Below, piece after piece: positions 1-14,515 of a stretch of DNA of 64,000 bases. The position numbers were made by a program, and so were the translations under genes. How positions within the stretch are numbered: position 1 is the stretch's first letter; each line of letters opens with the position of its first letter. This stretch comes from Theobroma cacao (taxonomy: Eukaryota; Streptophyta; Magnoliopsida; Malvales; Malvaceae): positions 5,288,938 through 5,352,937 of the forward strand of contig NC_030850.1 of the NCBI RefSeq assembly GCF_000208745.1. Direction: 5' to 3'. The notes beneath the pieces were generated by a model. That model saw only the letters and a list, made by a program, of their open reading frames with translations, was not told where the DNA came from and ran no database searches.

Positions 1-710
1 TACATAAAGTATTATTATTTTTTGTTTAATTGATTATTATATCTTATCATGTATTTTTATAAAATTAACAAATTTATTTTGTTCTTTTTATAAATTTTTT
101 AATGTTATAAAATTAATTAATAATGTATGATTTAATAAAGTTTTAAAAAATGTACAAAATTAATCAAAGAAAAACATACTTAAACTTTTAAATATTATAA
201 ACTTCAATATGTATGTATTTGTTAATATCTATTTTTTATAAAAGATTAATAAAATTTATAAAAAGTATAAGATATTTTAAGAAAAAGAATTAAAATAATA
301 TTATTATTAACAGAATTTTCCAATGGAATCTTCCGTTAGAAATTTCCATTGGTAATAACTTTTTCCAACAGAAAATTCTGTTGGAAACTTTATTGGGTTT
401 CAAAATTTTTTGAGTCCTTAAACTTTTCGATGGATTTTCAATGAAAACTTTTTCGTTGAAAAATTTTAATGAAAATCCGTTGGAAATTTTGTATGAAAAT
501 GTAGTGGCTGAAATTTTTTTGGTCGTAAAAATTTTTCCAACGGATTCGTCGAAAATCCATCGAAAAAATTAGTTAGAATTTTTGTTAAAATTTTGTTGAA
601 AATCCGTTAGAAATTTTCAACGAATTTTTGTTAAAATTTCGTTGAAAATCCGTTAACGAAAATTTCTAACAGAATATTTTTCATCGAAAAAAACCTGTTT
701 TCTTGTAGTG
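1..710. mobile_element. CACTA (En/Spm-like) DNA transposon, one terminus
   Basis: Positions 694-710 read, on the minus strand, CACTACAAGAAAACAGG. This is the typical CACTA-superfamily terminal inverted repeat of plants. Inside it, from about 310 to 690, are many short direct and inverted copies of a motif like AAAATCCGTTGGAAATTT, the usual subterminal repeats bound by the transposase. The opposite terminus is not seen, so the element runs off the left edge of the window. No transposase reading frame is visible in this part. The 3-bp target duplication (likely TAT after 710) cannot be confirmed without the other end. The TIR identification is strong; autonomy is unknown. Confidence 0.8.
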
Positions 711-2648
711 TATTTTATATCTAGTTTTTGTTATGCCTATGGAATGATTTATATATTAATTATTTTTGTGGTCTTAAATGTTTGATTTTTCTTAAAAAAG
801 TTAAGAGTTGCTTGAATTAACATTGTTTCTTCGAAAGGCTAGCTGATAGCTTAAAAGTTAGATTCTATCAGGGGTCGTTTTTGTGTTTTGACTGGAGCCT
901 GGTCTTTTTTGTTTAAATGGGGGGCTGTATTTGCTGCTGAAAGTTTCCACCCATCTTTAAGTGGAGACTTTTCAATGCATATTTGTACTCCTTCCACAAT
1001 GTTCTTCGCGTTTCCAAAAAAAAAAATAAAAGAAAAAGCTAAGTATATGTCTATATCTTACTATCATTTTAAGTTAAGTCTCCTTTTAAATGAATTTCAT
1101 GGTTGAACATCACGCACCTTGCAGAATTAATTATTTCACATTTTAAAATATTGAAAATAGATATTTATCTCAACCTTCAAAATGTTGAAAATATATTTAT
1201 ATGATTGTATTGTAAAAAAATATTATTTTTTTTTTGTTTTGAATTTTAACTTTTGATCAAAGAAGAAAAAAATAAGTCTATCATAGGTAATTTTGTATTT
1301 TGTACAAAGTCATATAATTACGTTATCCGATCACTGAATATCATTTGATACCTCATTCTATATCAACTGTAAATTTGATTGTCTATGTAAAAATCTAATA
1401 GCAAGTCCACTTTTTAAATAGCCGTCAAGTTGGGTAGGAACTCAATTTCCTGGGGAACCCCTTATTGAAGGAAAAGGAAAATCAAAATACACTGTTTATC
1501 CCTGACAAGAACAACACGTGTAAACCCCAATTGTGCATTGAATATCGACCCACCAAAAGTTATTGTTCTTCAATGAAAGCATCCAGGTATTTTTGGGTGC
1601 TGCAATTCCAGCCAAGGTTCTCAGCAAAGAGAATATGGATCAGGGATCCTATTTTTGATTTATTATTGCATTATTTACCAACTTTATGCCGACATGCAAA
1701 TCTAACCGTAATAAATAGAAGTTGTGGAACCGAAGGTTTGGCCAAGGGTTCCCCTTCCCTTTAGAGAGGAGGAAGAAGAATTGCTTAATATTATAAGCTT
1801 GTTAAAAGGCTGTAAGAAATAAGTTCCTTTGTATTTCTTATCTCAATATCAATTATGAGTAATCAAACTATCCAATTATTTGATAAAATAACATTATTTA
1901 ACGTCAAATGTTAGAAATTACGGGAATTTTTAAAAAGAAAAGCATTATAATTTATAAGTTATTTTTGAATAATTGACAATTTCTACTCCAAGAAAAGTAT
2001 TATAAGTTCTCACTAACAAAAACGTTATCACTTAATTTCGAAGTTTAATTGTATAGTAAAAACTATCTTACGTTATGCCCTTAAGAGAAAATCTTACATC
2101 ATGAATCAAATATTGTTAAAAACGTTCGAATTAATTATCATAATTCTATGTTGTTCAGTCTTAAAAGCTTTTTATTCATTCCATTTGTTGAGGTCCACCT
2201 AATGAGAGAATGCTGGTTCGAGAGAGCAAAAAATAATTTATAACAATTAAGAATTAGTGTGCTACAAATTGTTTTAAGTACCATTTTATCTGTATTTGGT
2301 TACTTGACGCACTAGATGTTATAAACGTGAAACGATAAAAGATCCACACGTGTTATAGCAAGACAAATGTCATGCAAGCATATGTTCAATTGTTCTTTAG
2401 CTTAATCGCTTGCTTGGAGGAATAGGTTATAGGCACAAAGGATTTGCCTTGGACACTTTCTGTTTTCTTCTTGGCTATAAAGACTCAAGGGAGGCTAGCG
2501 ACAACGACATTCTACGAATAATGCTACATTCAAAATTGTTAACATTCATCTATTAGAACATGTAGTAACATGTATGCCATTTCAACTTTATTTAACTTTT
2601 AACAGCTAAAAGAAGAATAAAATGGAATTTAATTAAAGATCGAATTAC

Positions 2649-2668
2649 ATATATATATATATATATAT
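2649..2668. repeat. (AT)10 microsatellite
   Basis: Uninterrupted AT dinucleotide run in intergenic DNA, likely length-polymorphic. Confidence 0.9.
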
Positions 2669-4378
2669 TGTATCACACATGCATGATTTAAATTTAATAA
2701 AAAATATGCAAAGTCTTTTAAAAAAAATAAAAGAAATGCAAAACCACATTTTATCTGTTGGAAATTAAAAGCAATGAAAATTAAAAATAATGAATAATAT
2801 AGTTTTAATAATAAAAAATTTATATATCTGTTGGATTTTTTGTACTCCTTATCATCTTGCTTTTCTTATTTATGATAATTGTTCATGGCCAATTGACAAT
2901 TATTACCTGCAATTGGAACTTTCAAGGGATTGGTTCTAAAATGACAACACCAAGGGACCAATTATACATCAAATAATAATAATTAGAAAAAAAACCAAGA
3001 TCATTTATTTTTATTTTGGGACAAGACAGCAAGATCAACTAGGATCTCCCAGGAAACACCCACAGGCAGGGCATGGGCAGCGGGGGGTGCTGGCTAAACA
3101 CTGCAAAATGACCCGTGAATCTCATTTGATTGACTTTTGTCTCGTTGTCTGTGGCATCAAATATCAAAACCCTTTTTACCTTCACGTGCAGCCTTAGCTT
3201 ATTCAGACAACCAGACAAGTCCCGTACCTATTTTATTAGTCACCCCACTCAAGATTTTCTGTTTCTCATCTTGCCCTCCACATCCACCAAAATCCTTAAT
3301 CTCCCAATCTTTTAATATTATTTATTTTTTTAGTTTTTAAACGTATATATTTTTTCTATATTATCCACGTTAGTTCATACTCTAATGTTGAGTTGTCATG
3401 GACCCATAGAACAAGACCTTGGATTTGCATGGTAGTTGGAATAGAAAATTATGGCTACAAATCCGTAGTTTTGGTTGGCATTTACTCCTTGAATTTATCT
3501 TTTTTTAATTGGCATTTAAGTGTGACGTTTGAAATGATTTATTAGTTCTCTCTTTTGTTTTTTTTGGATTGTAAAATTGCACTTCTAAGTTAAATTGGTA
3601 TATAAATGTTATCTATTAGTGGAATTTTTGTTTGCTAACATTTCTATCACTTAGATATCAAAATTATAAGTGATAGATCAATGTTTTAAAAGTGTTTGAA
3701 CCGACAACTTTTTAGTGGTAGTAGTACCGCAAGGGTGGCCTGGGAGGGGTGGGGCATGGGGCAATGTTTCTATTTTCTAACATATCGCTCAAAAAAGTAT
3801 CAACCTCTACTAAAGCATGCATAACATTATTCTATTAACTCTTTTCTGATTTAAAGGGTAACTATTGACTTTTTCATAGTTTCAAATATATGGGATTATG
3901 TTACGTATCAAGATAAGATAGAGGTATGAGATTCTTGATAAAGGTTTTTATTCTAATCCTACTTTATGAAGATTTATTTCTCGTTTTTTTTTTCAATTAT
4001 TATATATCTAAGGAAGATAATATTTTTATCTTAATTAAATAATTCAAAATATTAAAATCTTATCAAGAATTCCGCTTTATCTTGATTCTAAACCCGCAAA
4101 CTCGAGAAAAACGCAGTTGAAGTGACGAAATGATCAACACTCCTAATTCCTAAAAGAACGGATAAAAAGGGGAAGAAAAGAGAGAAATTAAAGAAGGGAA
4201 AGAAGAGAAGGGCATTTACGTCAAAACAAAAAGAAGAGCAGGGAAGGGAGATTTGTCCTTGTCGTCGTAAGTCGTAATCACGAGCCTTTTATCTGGCGAA
4301 TCGCGCCACCCTCCAGTTTCCTCCGATTTAGTAGCACTTTAACGTTCATGTTTTTCTTTTCTCTTTCTTTTATACTAC

Positions 4379-4390
4379 TATATAAAATAA
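4379..4390 (+). promoter_or_regulatory. Candidate TATA box of the membrane-anchor gene
   Basis: TATATAAAATAA lies 113-124 bases before the ATG at 4503. That distance suits a plant core promoter with a leader of roughly 80-90 bases. Inferred from motif and distance only. Confidence 0.45.
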
Positions 4391-4502
4391 CGACAATTAT
4401 AAATTGAGAGCAACTTCGAAGAAAACAAATTAAATCAAATGCATTTGTGAAATATTCTGAGATTTTCTAAAAAAGAAATTCTCTCTGCTAATTTTTTCTC
4501 CA

Positions 4503-7500
4503 ATGGCCGCTAAATCGATCGAGCAGGTGAGATTTTTTTTATCAGAAGTTCTTGATTTTGTTGAATGTGTAAGTCTTAGATTCTTTTCTGTTTCTTTGGT
4601 GAAATTGGAGCCGTTTTATGGAAATAAAAATTTATAATTTTGGATCAAGTGTCAAGTTTCTTTGATTTTGTGAAATTGAAGTGTTTGCTAGATTTGCCGC
4701 CTGAGAAAATGTGGGGAAAGAGGAAGGATTTTTCACTTCAAATTTCTTGCATTTTCGCGTTTTCTTGGGAACTAGAGGGAATTACATTTCATTCATTCAT
4801 TTTTGTTTCTTTTTGGGGAGTGGAATTTGCTTACAATGGCATATGATTAGCTGATATTTCATGGCCGTTATGATCTAGTCTATGTTCCACTGCATCTATT
4901 ATTTAAAAAAAATATGAATTTTACGTTTGGTAGCTGAGAAATTGTAGGAAAAGGAAGATATATTCACTTCAATTTCTTGCAATTTTCTTCAGTTTATTGC
5001 CCAAATGGAATAGCATTTTTTTTTTTAACTATGGCAATGATGACCCAAATTTTTTTGCATTGCCTAATTCCTATTTAAGATTCTAGTTATGTTGATTTCT
5101 TTTCTTCATATTGAAAAAAGAAAAGAAAAAAATTCATCATCTCTCTAAATTGGTAAATCTGATTTGTTTTTTCCTTTAAATTCTAATGTTAATGTCATCC
5201 ACTATGAGTCTGAAGAAAATTCGAAACCACAGGCTTGACTTAGAATTGAATTTCAAAAGCTTCAGTATTACAATTTATTGATACCCACTTGTGCTTTCAG
5301 TTGTCTTTCTTCTTTGCTATGTCATCTTTGTAGCTTTCTTTATCAGTTTGTTTTGCATGCTTTGTTTTAACGGGTAATTTACTTCCAGGAAAAACCATTC
5401 TTACCAGGGATGGTGGACGGAAGCACCAATTTACCAGTCAACATCTCATGCTTTGAGTTGATTAAACCTAGCTTTGATGAGACCCACCAGCATTGTTCTC
5501 TCGGTAACTATTTGAGTCAGATACCGAATTATCCAATTTCCTCAGTTTGATAGTTTAATGAATTCCTTTTATTGAGTTTTCAGATGTCTTGCCTATTCTA
5601 ATCGAGGAGACTTCATTTCCAGTAAGAGAAAAATGCAGCTTAAAGACTTCAAATGTAAGTCCATTAGGAATCTGCTGCAGTCATTTTTTCCTCCCCAATA
5701 AAATCAATTGTATCCGCATGGTCTGAGAGGGATGTTTTAAAATTGACTTGCTCAATTGAATAATCTAAAATCAACTTAACCAGTCACATCCTTCTTTAGC
5801 AGCCTGCATTGTTGTTAAGGAAATTCAAGCTGTTATTGATATTATATTTGCTCTAAAATGACAGGCATACACCTGCAAAAATGCCAGTCACATGTTAGTA
5901 TCTCCTAATACACTCTTATAACCTGTTCTTAGCTGTGTAACCTTTTGATTGATAGACTAAAAAGACTTGCTTAGTAAATTTGGTACTGCTTGAGAATCAG
6001 TTTCTCCAGTAAAATTAAAGGTAAATACTTTTTAAAAAACCTGCATTTTGGCTCTGAGTTAATGCTCAATCTCTTAAGGCATCAGCGTGATCTCTTCAAA
6101 CCCTCTCTCTTCCTCCTCTGTTTTCTTTCAATCATATCAGTTCATTACTAGAAGTGAAAATTCATGTAAACTGGAACTCAGATAAAGTGTACACAGCTGC
6201 TAGTCCATTGAGATAACCTCATGATGGAACATGTGTTGAACAGTTCAAATCTGTCTCATCCTGCTAGATTTAAGGCTTAAGTTTGGATTCCTCTTTTTGT
6301 CTTACATTTCATTTTTGGCTTCTATTTTTGTAATTTCTAGACTTGATTCTTTCTAAACAATATTTCTGATCCCAATAATCTCTATTTAAAGGTTGGTTCA
6401 AATGTTTTGTTCTTTCCTCAAAATAAATTGCTTCAAAATGAGAATTGGGGAGTTATTTGAGTTGTTCTGTTTAATCTCTCTATACTTCTGTTTATTTGTC
6501 AGTTCCTTTGTGCAGGGCCAGGATGTCTATAGCATTTCTGTGTTGCCTGAGGAAGGAAACACGAGCCCAAAATGCACACCACAGTTAACTTTTTTGAGCC
6601 TTTTAGAAGTTCCTTTTTCATCTAAAAACCAGATGTGTTTGGATGCGCAATTGAGTTGCCAGAACTGCATCGATTTGAAAGTGGATACTGAAGATGATTA
6701 TTCATCTTGCATTCTGGATATAAACATTGAGAAAGAGAATTCTGACATACTTAAATCCAGTAATGAAACTGTTGGAAATACAAAAAGCGAAGGTGTAGTG
6801 ACAGTAAGTACCATTCACCTACCTGTATATCATGTAGCTATTAGAAAAATTGTCTCCTTTTGAAAGGGAACACTCATTGAAATGCAGATCTAATGTATAG
6901 TGTGAAATATACCAAATTTAAATATTTAATCATCAAAGCATTGCTGATTATTTCCTGTGAGTGTTAGCATATCTCTTTTTATTTCACTCTGATTCTTATG
7001 TTAGATCTCAATGACTTACAGCATTTGCAGAAGGTGTTGCAGAGACAAGCAAGCTTAGTGGGTGAGAGTTCACTCAGCTTTGATTTAATAATGAGTTAAT
7101 TCCACTAAAACTCAGTCCGAGAGAGGTCTATAATCATATTCTATTACCTATATATGTTTATATTTTATATATGTATGTATTTTTATACTTGTTTGAACGA
7201 TAATCTCCCTATGTCCCATAAGCTATGGATTCATTTTCTGTTTCCATGATTTAATCATAATTACATGCTTTAGCATAAGATATGTTTGGCAGTTTCTTTT
7301 GAACAATAAACAAGAAAACATCTAAAATAAGAGAATTTATTTGCTAGTTCCAAGCTGTCAAAGGCAATTCAGGATCAAACATGTTATCTTCTTCCAGCCC
7401 ACTGCCTACAGGCCTAAACATTGGCCTAAAGAAGATTAAAGTTGACAAAAGAACTTCATTTGACATATGTAATTCCATTGACATGATAATTGATAGCAAA

Positions 7501-9253
7501 TGCACAAAATACAGACGGCTGAATGGGCCTGTCACTGATACTTGAGAATTCTATGTGAAAACTGTAACTTCATTTTTGGGCTCTGAAGAATTCAAAGATT
7601 GAACTCTGTTTAAATATTTTTCCTGATCCCTAAACTTTGGTTTAGCTATCTGATTGGATTTGTTTGTAATTCTTCTTGGAATTGTCTGCTACCTTTTCTC
7701 TGAGGTTTCACATCTACAAGCTGTCTAGTTCTCTTTAGGTTATGTATATTGCACATTTGATTCTTCATTCCATACGGTACCCTTGACTTATTGCCATGTA
7801 GAATGTGTTTTCAATTTAAAACTGAGTTCTACTTGAACAGACAAATCATCAACTGAGAGGGTTCATGATGCACCAACGAACAGATGGAGAAGATATAAAC
7901 GGGCCGCATCCTTTGATTCAAGGAAAATAGTCCTCCTTTTCTCAATCTTGTAAGCTCTGGAATTCCTAGCAAACAACCTGTTTGTTTCTAAACTACAAGT
8001 TTTTCAGCAGGCCTTGTATTTTCTAATTGATACTTCCATTTAGTAAGAGAATAGATTTGAATTACTGTTAGCATCTTAAAATAACCCACATTAGTATTAA
8101 GCCCAGACATCAACACTATGGTTCTATCTTGTATGTTGACTTGATGCAGATATATTTTGTTTAAGAAGTCAAAGTCTGATTAAAAGTTTACAACCTTAAA
8201 TTTTTATGATGGCCAAGGTCATTATAAAATTCTTAAGAAAGTAAAATTAGCACATATTCCAAATCTAATGTGATTGAGGAATGAAAAGATTGTGTAATTG
8301 TTGACTATTTGGAGCCAGTGAGGATATCCAAAAATGAGAAGAATTTGTGGACAAGTTGATATCTAAGGGGGAAATATTGCATGGAACAAGTAGGTTTAGG
8401 ATGTTAGGGAGATAAAAAATGGAGAGCAGTGATGCAAGACGTGAAAGATAATAAAATAAGTATGTGATAGTTCAGTTGAAGCTTAACTGCATTTTGAGAA
8501 TTTTCTTTAGTTAGTCTGATGTAACTTTATTGTAGAGTTGTTTGTCCATTGATCTACTTTGCAAGTTGAGCATATTATTAACTTAATGGCATATTAAATA
8601 TAACTGCTTGCTTTACTTTACCTATCTATTAGACTCTTTATAATGGAGGAGTCAATTGTCTAGTGCATTGGTCAAAGACTTGAACTCTGCAGTGAATGCC
8701 TCCAAATCATGAGAGCCACCACCAAGAACCCTCATTTTCAGCTATAACTTTTTTTTCCCTCAACTCATAAGGTAGCCAACCCTTGCCGCAACTTACCTTG
8801 ATGAAGATTTTACTAAACAATATGCATCTAGTAACTAAATTTATGATATTCATCTGAAATTTGATTAAATGTTCTCACCTTCTATGCTGTCCAACGTGAG
8901 ACTCACCACTTTTGAACTCCATTCATCGGTCATCCATTACATAAAGCTCAAATATCATGCCACCTCTTGTAGCCTGATAAATTCTAATATTTCTACATTG
9001 AAATGAGATTTGCTACATTTCTTGTCTTGTTGGTACTAATGCACATGGTAGTTGAAAGCAATCATAAATTTTCCTAGTACTAACAGTTCTCAGAGATGCC
9101 CTTTTGATTCTTTTTTTTTTTTTTTTTTCTTCTTCTCATTCGATCATTGACTTATTGTTTCTTCTTTGGTTCAGGTCAAGTGTAGGGACATTGATATTGA
9201 TTTATCTGACGCTGAGAGTTAGGCAAAATGGTGATGGGTTCAATCATGTCTAG
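4503..9253 (+). CDS. Uncharacterised plant protein with C-terminal membrane anchor
   Basis: Seven coding exons join in frame: 4503-4526, 5389-5503, 5584-5654, 6516-6803, 7031-7061, 7841-7949, 9175-9253, giving 238 residues. All introns are GT-AG. The N-terminal two thirds is acidic, serine- and cysteine-rich, with no fold I recognise. Two basic patches follow, KVLQRQASL and RWRRYKRAASFD. Both put Ser after an R/K-x-x motif typical of CDPK, PKA or SnRK sites. Next comes a single hydrophobic segment (IVLLFSIL then SSVGTLILIYLTL), and a short polar tail ending in NHV. The likely topology is tail-anchored, with the N-terminus in the cytosol. No enzymatic motif is seen and I assign no function. 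The exon with most sequence is preceded by an open intronic frame that is not coding. Exon structure is well supported by phase continuity; exon 1 is short and so less certain. Confidence 0.7.
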
Positions 9254-9792
9254 CACCTCCACTCTCATCACCTTCTAGTTTATGCTTGAACTTGTTTTTC
9301 TGAAATTTCTTGAGAACTATATATTATGCCTTGAGAACATCTGCTTAAGTTTAGATTTTGAATGTTAATAGTTTTCACTTTTTTCTTTTATGATTTTTCC
9401 ACTGTAAATATTACTAGTGTTTCAGCAATGCAGCATCTCTTACCATTGCCCAGAGAATTTACAAGGATGTTGGAGATGGAAAAAGATGATTTAACTTGTG
9501 CCTGAGAATGTAGCGATTGATGAGCACAGGAACAAGTACAGTTTGATTGTTCCAACACTAGGAAGAAGCATTACATTATTTTATAACATCCCTTTTTAGG
9601 TTTATTGTATAATATTACTGGGATATTTGACTGGGTAACGAAAAGCAAATTTACTTTCTCGGGGCGGGGTGAATTCTGTTACAATCCAGGGCACGTAAAT
9701 TACATGATAGAGAGGTGGCTTCCTGGGGGGGAAACTAGCAGTGCCAACTGCCAAAAGGAAAAAACCAGCGGGTGAAATTACAGAACCTAAGG

Positions 9793-10779
9793 GCATGCTT
9801 GGTTGGGGCGAATGGGATAGTCATTCTTCTCTTATTTTTATTTTTGAAATAAAATTATATTTGGTTCAATGAAATGGTTATTCTGAAAAATAATTATTTC
9901 AAGAGAAACCTGAATAGTCATTATCAAAGTCTTCCTTGATAATAGCTATTTCAAATTATTAAAAATAAAAAAAAAATTGATTAGATAAATATATTTTTTA
10001 CAATTTAAAAAATTATCTTATAAAAAATACTAAATCTATTTTTTCTCTCTTCCTCACTCCTCTCTTTAAAGCACAAAAGAAATAAATTTTTTACTTCATT
10101 TTCAAAAAAAAAAATGACAATATGTAAATATTATTTAACTATATAAAATATATAAAATATATTATTAATATTATTATTTGAATATGATAAATGTAATAAA
10201 GATATTATTTAGTATTATTTAAATTTAATGAAGAATATATTTTATATTTTAATATTAAATATTATTTAATTATAATAAAAATATATTTGTATTTTGATAA
10301 AAATATTATTTAATTATAATAAAAGTTATTTTGATTTTATTGCTTAGAATATTTTTATCTTTAAAAAAAATAAATTCTTTAATTTTAATAAAGAGTATTT
10401 TTTTTCATCATAGTTTTTTTTTTTTTAATTAAACAAATTTTAAATTTTAATAAAAAGTATTTTTATCATTTACCCATTATTCCTTAACCATTTTTAAAAT
10501 TANAACAAAAAAAAATTTTTAATTTTAATAAAGAGTATTTTTTTCATCATAGTTTTTTTGTTTTTTAATTAACAAATTTTTAAATTTTAATAAAAAGTAT
10601 TTTTATCATTTACCCATTGTTCTTTGATCATTTTTAAAATTATTCCTACCAACTAAATATTAAGGAATAAATAATAATAACAATTCTTATTCTATTTCAT
10701 TTTCATGAATCAATCTTTATAATAATTATTGTTCATCTATTTTATTCTCATTCTATTTTTTCTAGTGAACCAAGCATGC
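9793..10779. mobile_element. Non-autonomous terminal-inverted-repeat element (MITE-like)
   Basis: Bounded by perfect 12-bp inverted repeats, GCATGCTTGGTT at 9793-9804 and AACCAAGCATGC at 10768-10779. The similarity weakens but continues inward (runs like GAATGGGATAGTCATTC against GAATGAGAATAAA read from the other end). The interior is almost pure A/T with no open frame, as expected of a deletion derivative or MITE about 1 kb long. A clear target-site duplication is not obvious, so the superfamily (hAT-like or PIF/Harbinger-like) is left open. Confidence 0.6.
10376..10640. repeat. Tandem duplication of about 130 bp with an ambiguous base at its junction
   Basis: Two near-identical AT-rich units follow one another, each containing TTTAATTTTAATAAAGAG, then TTTTTCATCATAG, then TTTATCATTTACCCATT. 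The single N of the window (10503) sits at the boundary between them, so copy number here may be an assembly artefact. Confidence 0.75.
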
Positions 10780-10810
10780 TATAGAGGCATTAGGTAAGGA
10801 AACAATTTTA

Positions 10811-10884
10811 GTAAACTCTCGTCGTGTCTAACCAGTTGGTATTTTTAGTAAACTCTCATCGTGTCTAACCAGTTGGTATTTGAA
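10811..10884. repeat. 37-bp tandem duplication
   Basis: GTAAACTCTC followed by TCGTGTCTAACCAGTTGG occurs at 10811 and again at 10848 with one substitution. It lies just outside the inverted-repeat element. Confidence 0.85.
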
Positions 10885-11832
10885 CCTTGGGGATATTGGT
10901 GTGGCGGATGAAAAAATAACTTCAAAATTGTACCTGATAATAGTAACATGGAATTTGGCTATTGTGCCAAACGCTACCTTCCATCTCCTTCACCCACAAT
11001 AACTACTTTTCTCATTGTTTATTTTTTGCTTGATAGTAACACATATGAATTTGGATAACTCCAAAGAGCGTCTCCTAGCTTGGGTCTATTTAAGAAATGG
11101 CTGTGATGGGGCCTATTATCTTTATGACTCGATGATGCCTATAACTCTTAAAGGACCTTGGCTTGTTTGGATATTAAACAAACATTTGACCCAAAACAAA
11201 AAGAACTTGTTAGGCACAGATACTTTTAAGGTTAGTCCCTCTCTGCATCCTTTTGAAAGCCAATTCAGCAACCTTTTTGTTTTCTTTCGGCCATACAGTA
11301 ACCTACTTTCAGTACAATGCTTTAACAACTCAAGCTGACTAGCCGTTGTTATCCTCTGTAGCTCCCATATGCACCAAAAAAAATAGAATGCAGAACAATG
11401 TACTTTTATTTTCAGTATGATTTATATAAAGAATGGAATCTGTAGAAAATTGTCATAAAAAAATCATTACGAGCATTAAAGCTCCCAATTCAAGTCACAC
11501 AATGAATGGCTATATACTAGAAGGAATTTTCTGAGACAAATAAAATACTCAACACAATTGAACTCTAGTTACCACGACGCATGGAAGAAAAGCTCCATAA
11601 ACTACGAGGAAAATAACAATAAGAGATGTGAAACAACCTACCGTAGGACCAGAAGCGTAGGCCAGCTTCCTGAAATATCCAGAAATTGGATCGTAAACTG
11701 AAGAGCAAAAAAGATTTTGCTCTGGAACAATCTTTTACGGCTGTTTGCTAAATTCACTTGTGTATTTGGTAGCTGAAAAAAGTGCTTGAATGCTACTTTT
11801 TCTCTCTTAAGCTTTTAGTAAATACATTTCTC

Positions 11833-14347
<2,515 letters not shown>

Positions 14348-14505
14348 TCAATTTGCTCGTAAACGCGAAAGTTTCAGATCTGAATCTCGAAAGAAACTGA
14401 AATTGTAGTTATTATTACTATTATTATTTAGATGGAGATGGAAATGAAAATGGAAATGGAAATGAGGGAGAGGAAGAAAATGAAGGAAAGCTTTGAGTTT
14501 AATCC

Positions 14506-14515
14506 CTTTTATATA
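14506..14515 (-). promoter_or_regulatory. TATA box of RABH1
   Basis: On the minus strand this reads TATATAAAAG, 162-171 bases before the RABH1 ATG. The leader downstream of it carries an A/G-poor, TTTCC/ATTTCC-rich repeat (GGAAATG units on the plus strand, 14430-14470). Confidence 0.55.

Larger units (their letters stand above)
711..4502. other. Intergenic region upstream of the membrane-anchor gene
   Basis: AT-rich sequence with no convincing coding potential; the short open frames here have no domain character and no splice partners. It contains an (AT)10 microsatellite at 2649-2668 and a pyrimidine/purine-biased stretch near 4140-4260. The last 130 bases hold a TATA-like box and the 5' leader of the next gene. 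Confidence 0.6.
9254..11832. other. Intergenic region with an inverted-repeat element and tandem repeats
   Basis: Contains the 3' end of the upstream gene, a terminal-inverted-repeat element (9793-10779), a 37-bp tandem duplication (10811-10884), and probably the 3' UTR of the RABH1 gene just right of 11380. No further gene is supported. A 64-codon minus-strand open frame ending at 9602 looks coding-like by eye but has no recognisable domain. Confidence 0.6.

Noticed and set aside
1465..1764. 99-codon plus-strand frame
   Set aside because: Composition non-coding in character, no domain.
5875..5903. Possible extra 29-bp exon (GCATACACCTGC...) in the same gene
   Set aside because: Including it puts the next exon out of frame and hits a stop.
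6393..6515. Open frame extending upstream of exon 4 of the membrane-anchor gene
   Set aside because: Intronic; it ends at a clear CAG acceptor and the frame joins better to the previous exon.
9602..9796. 64-codon minus-strand frame touching the MITE-like element
   Set aside because: Looks coding by composition, but no domain or partner exon; not enough to call a gene fragment.
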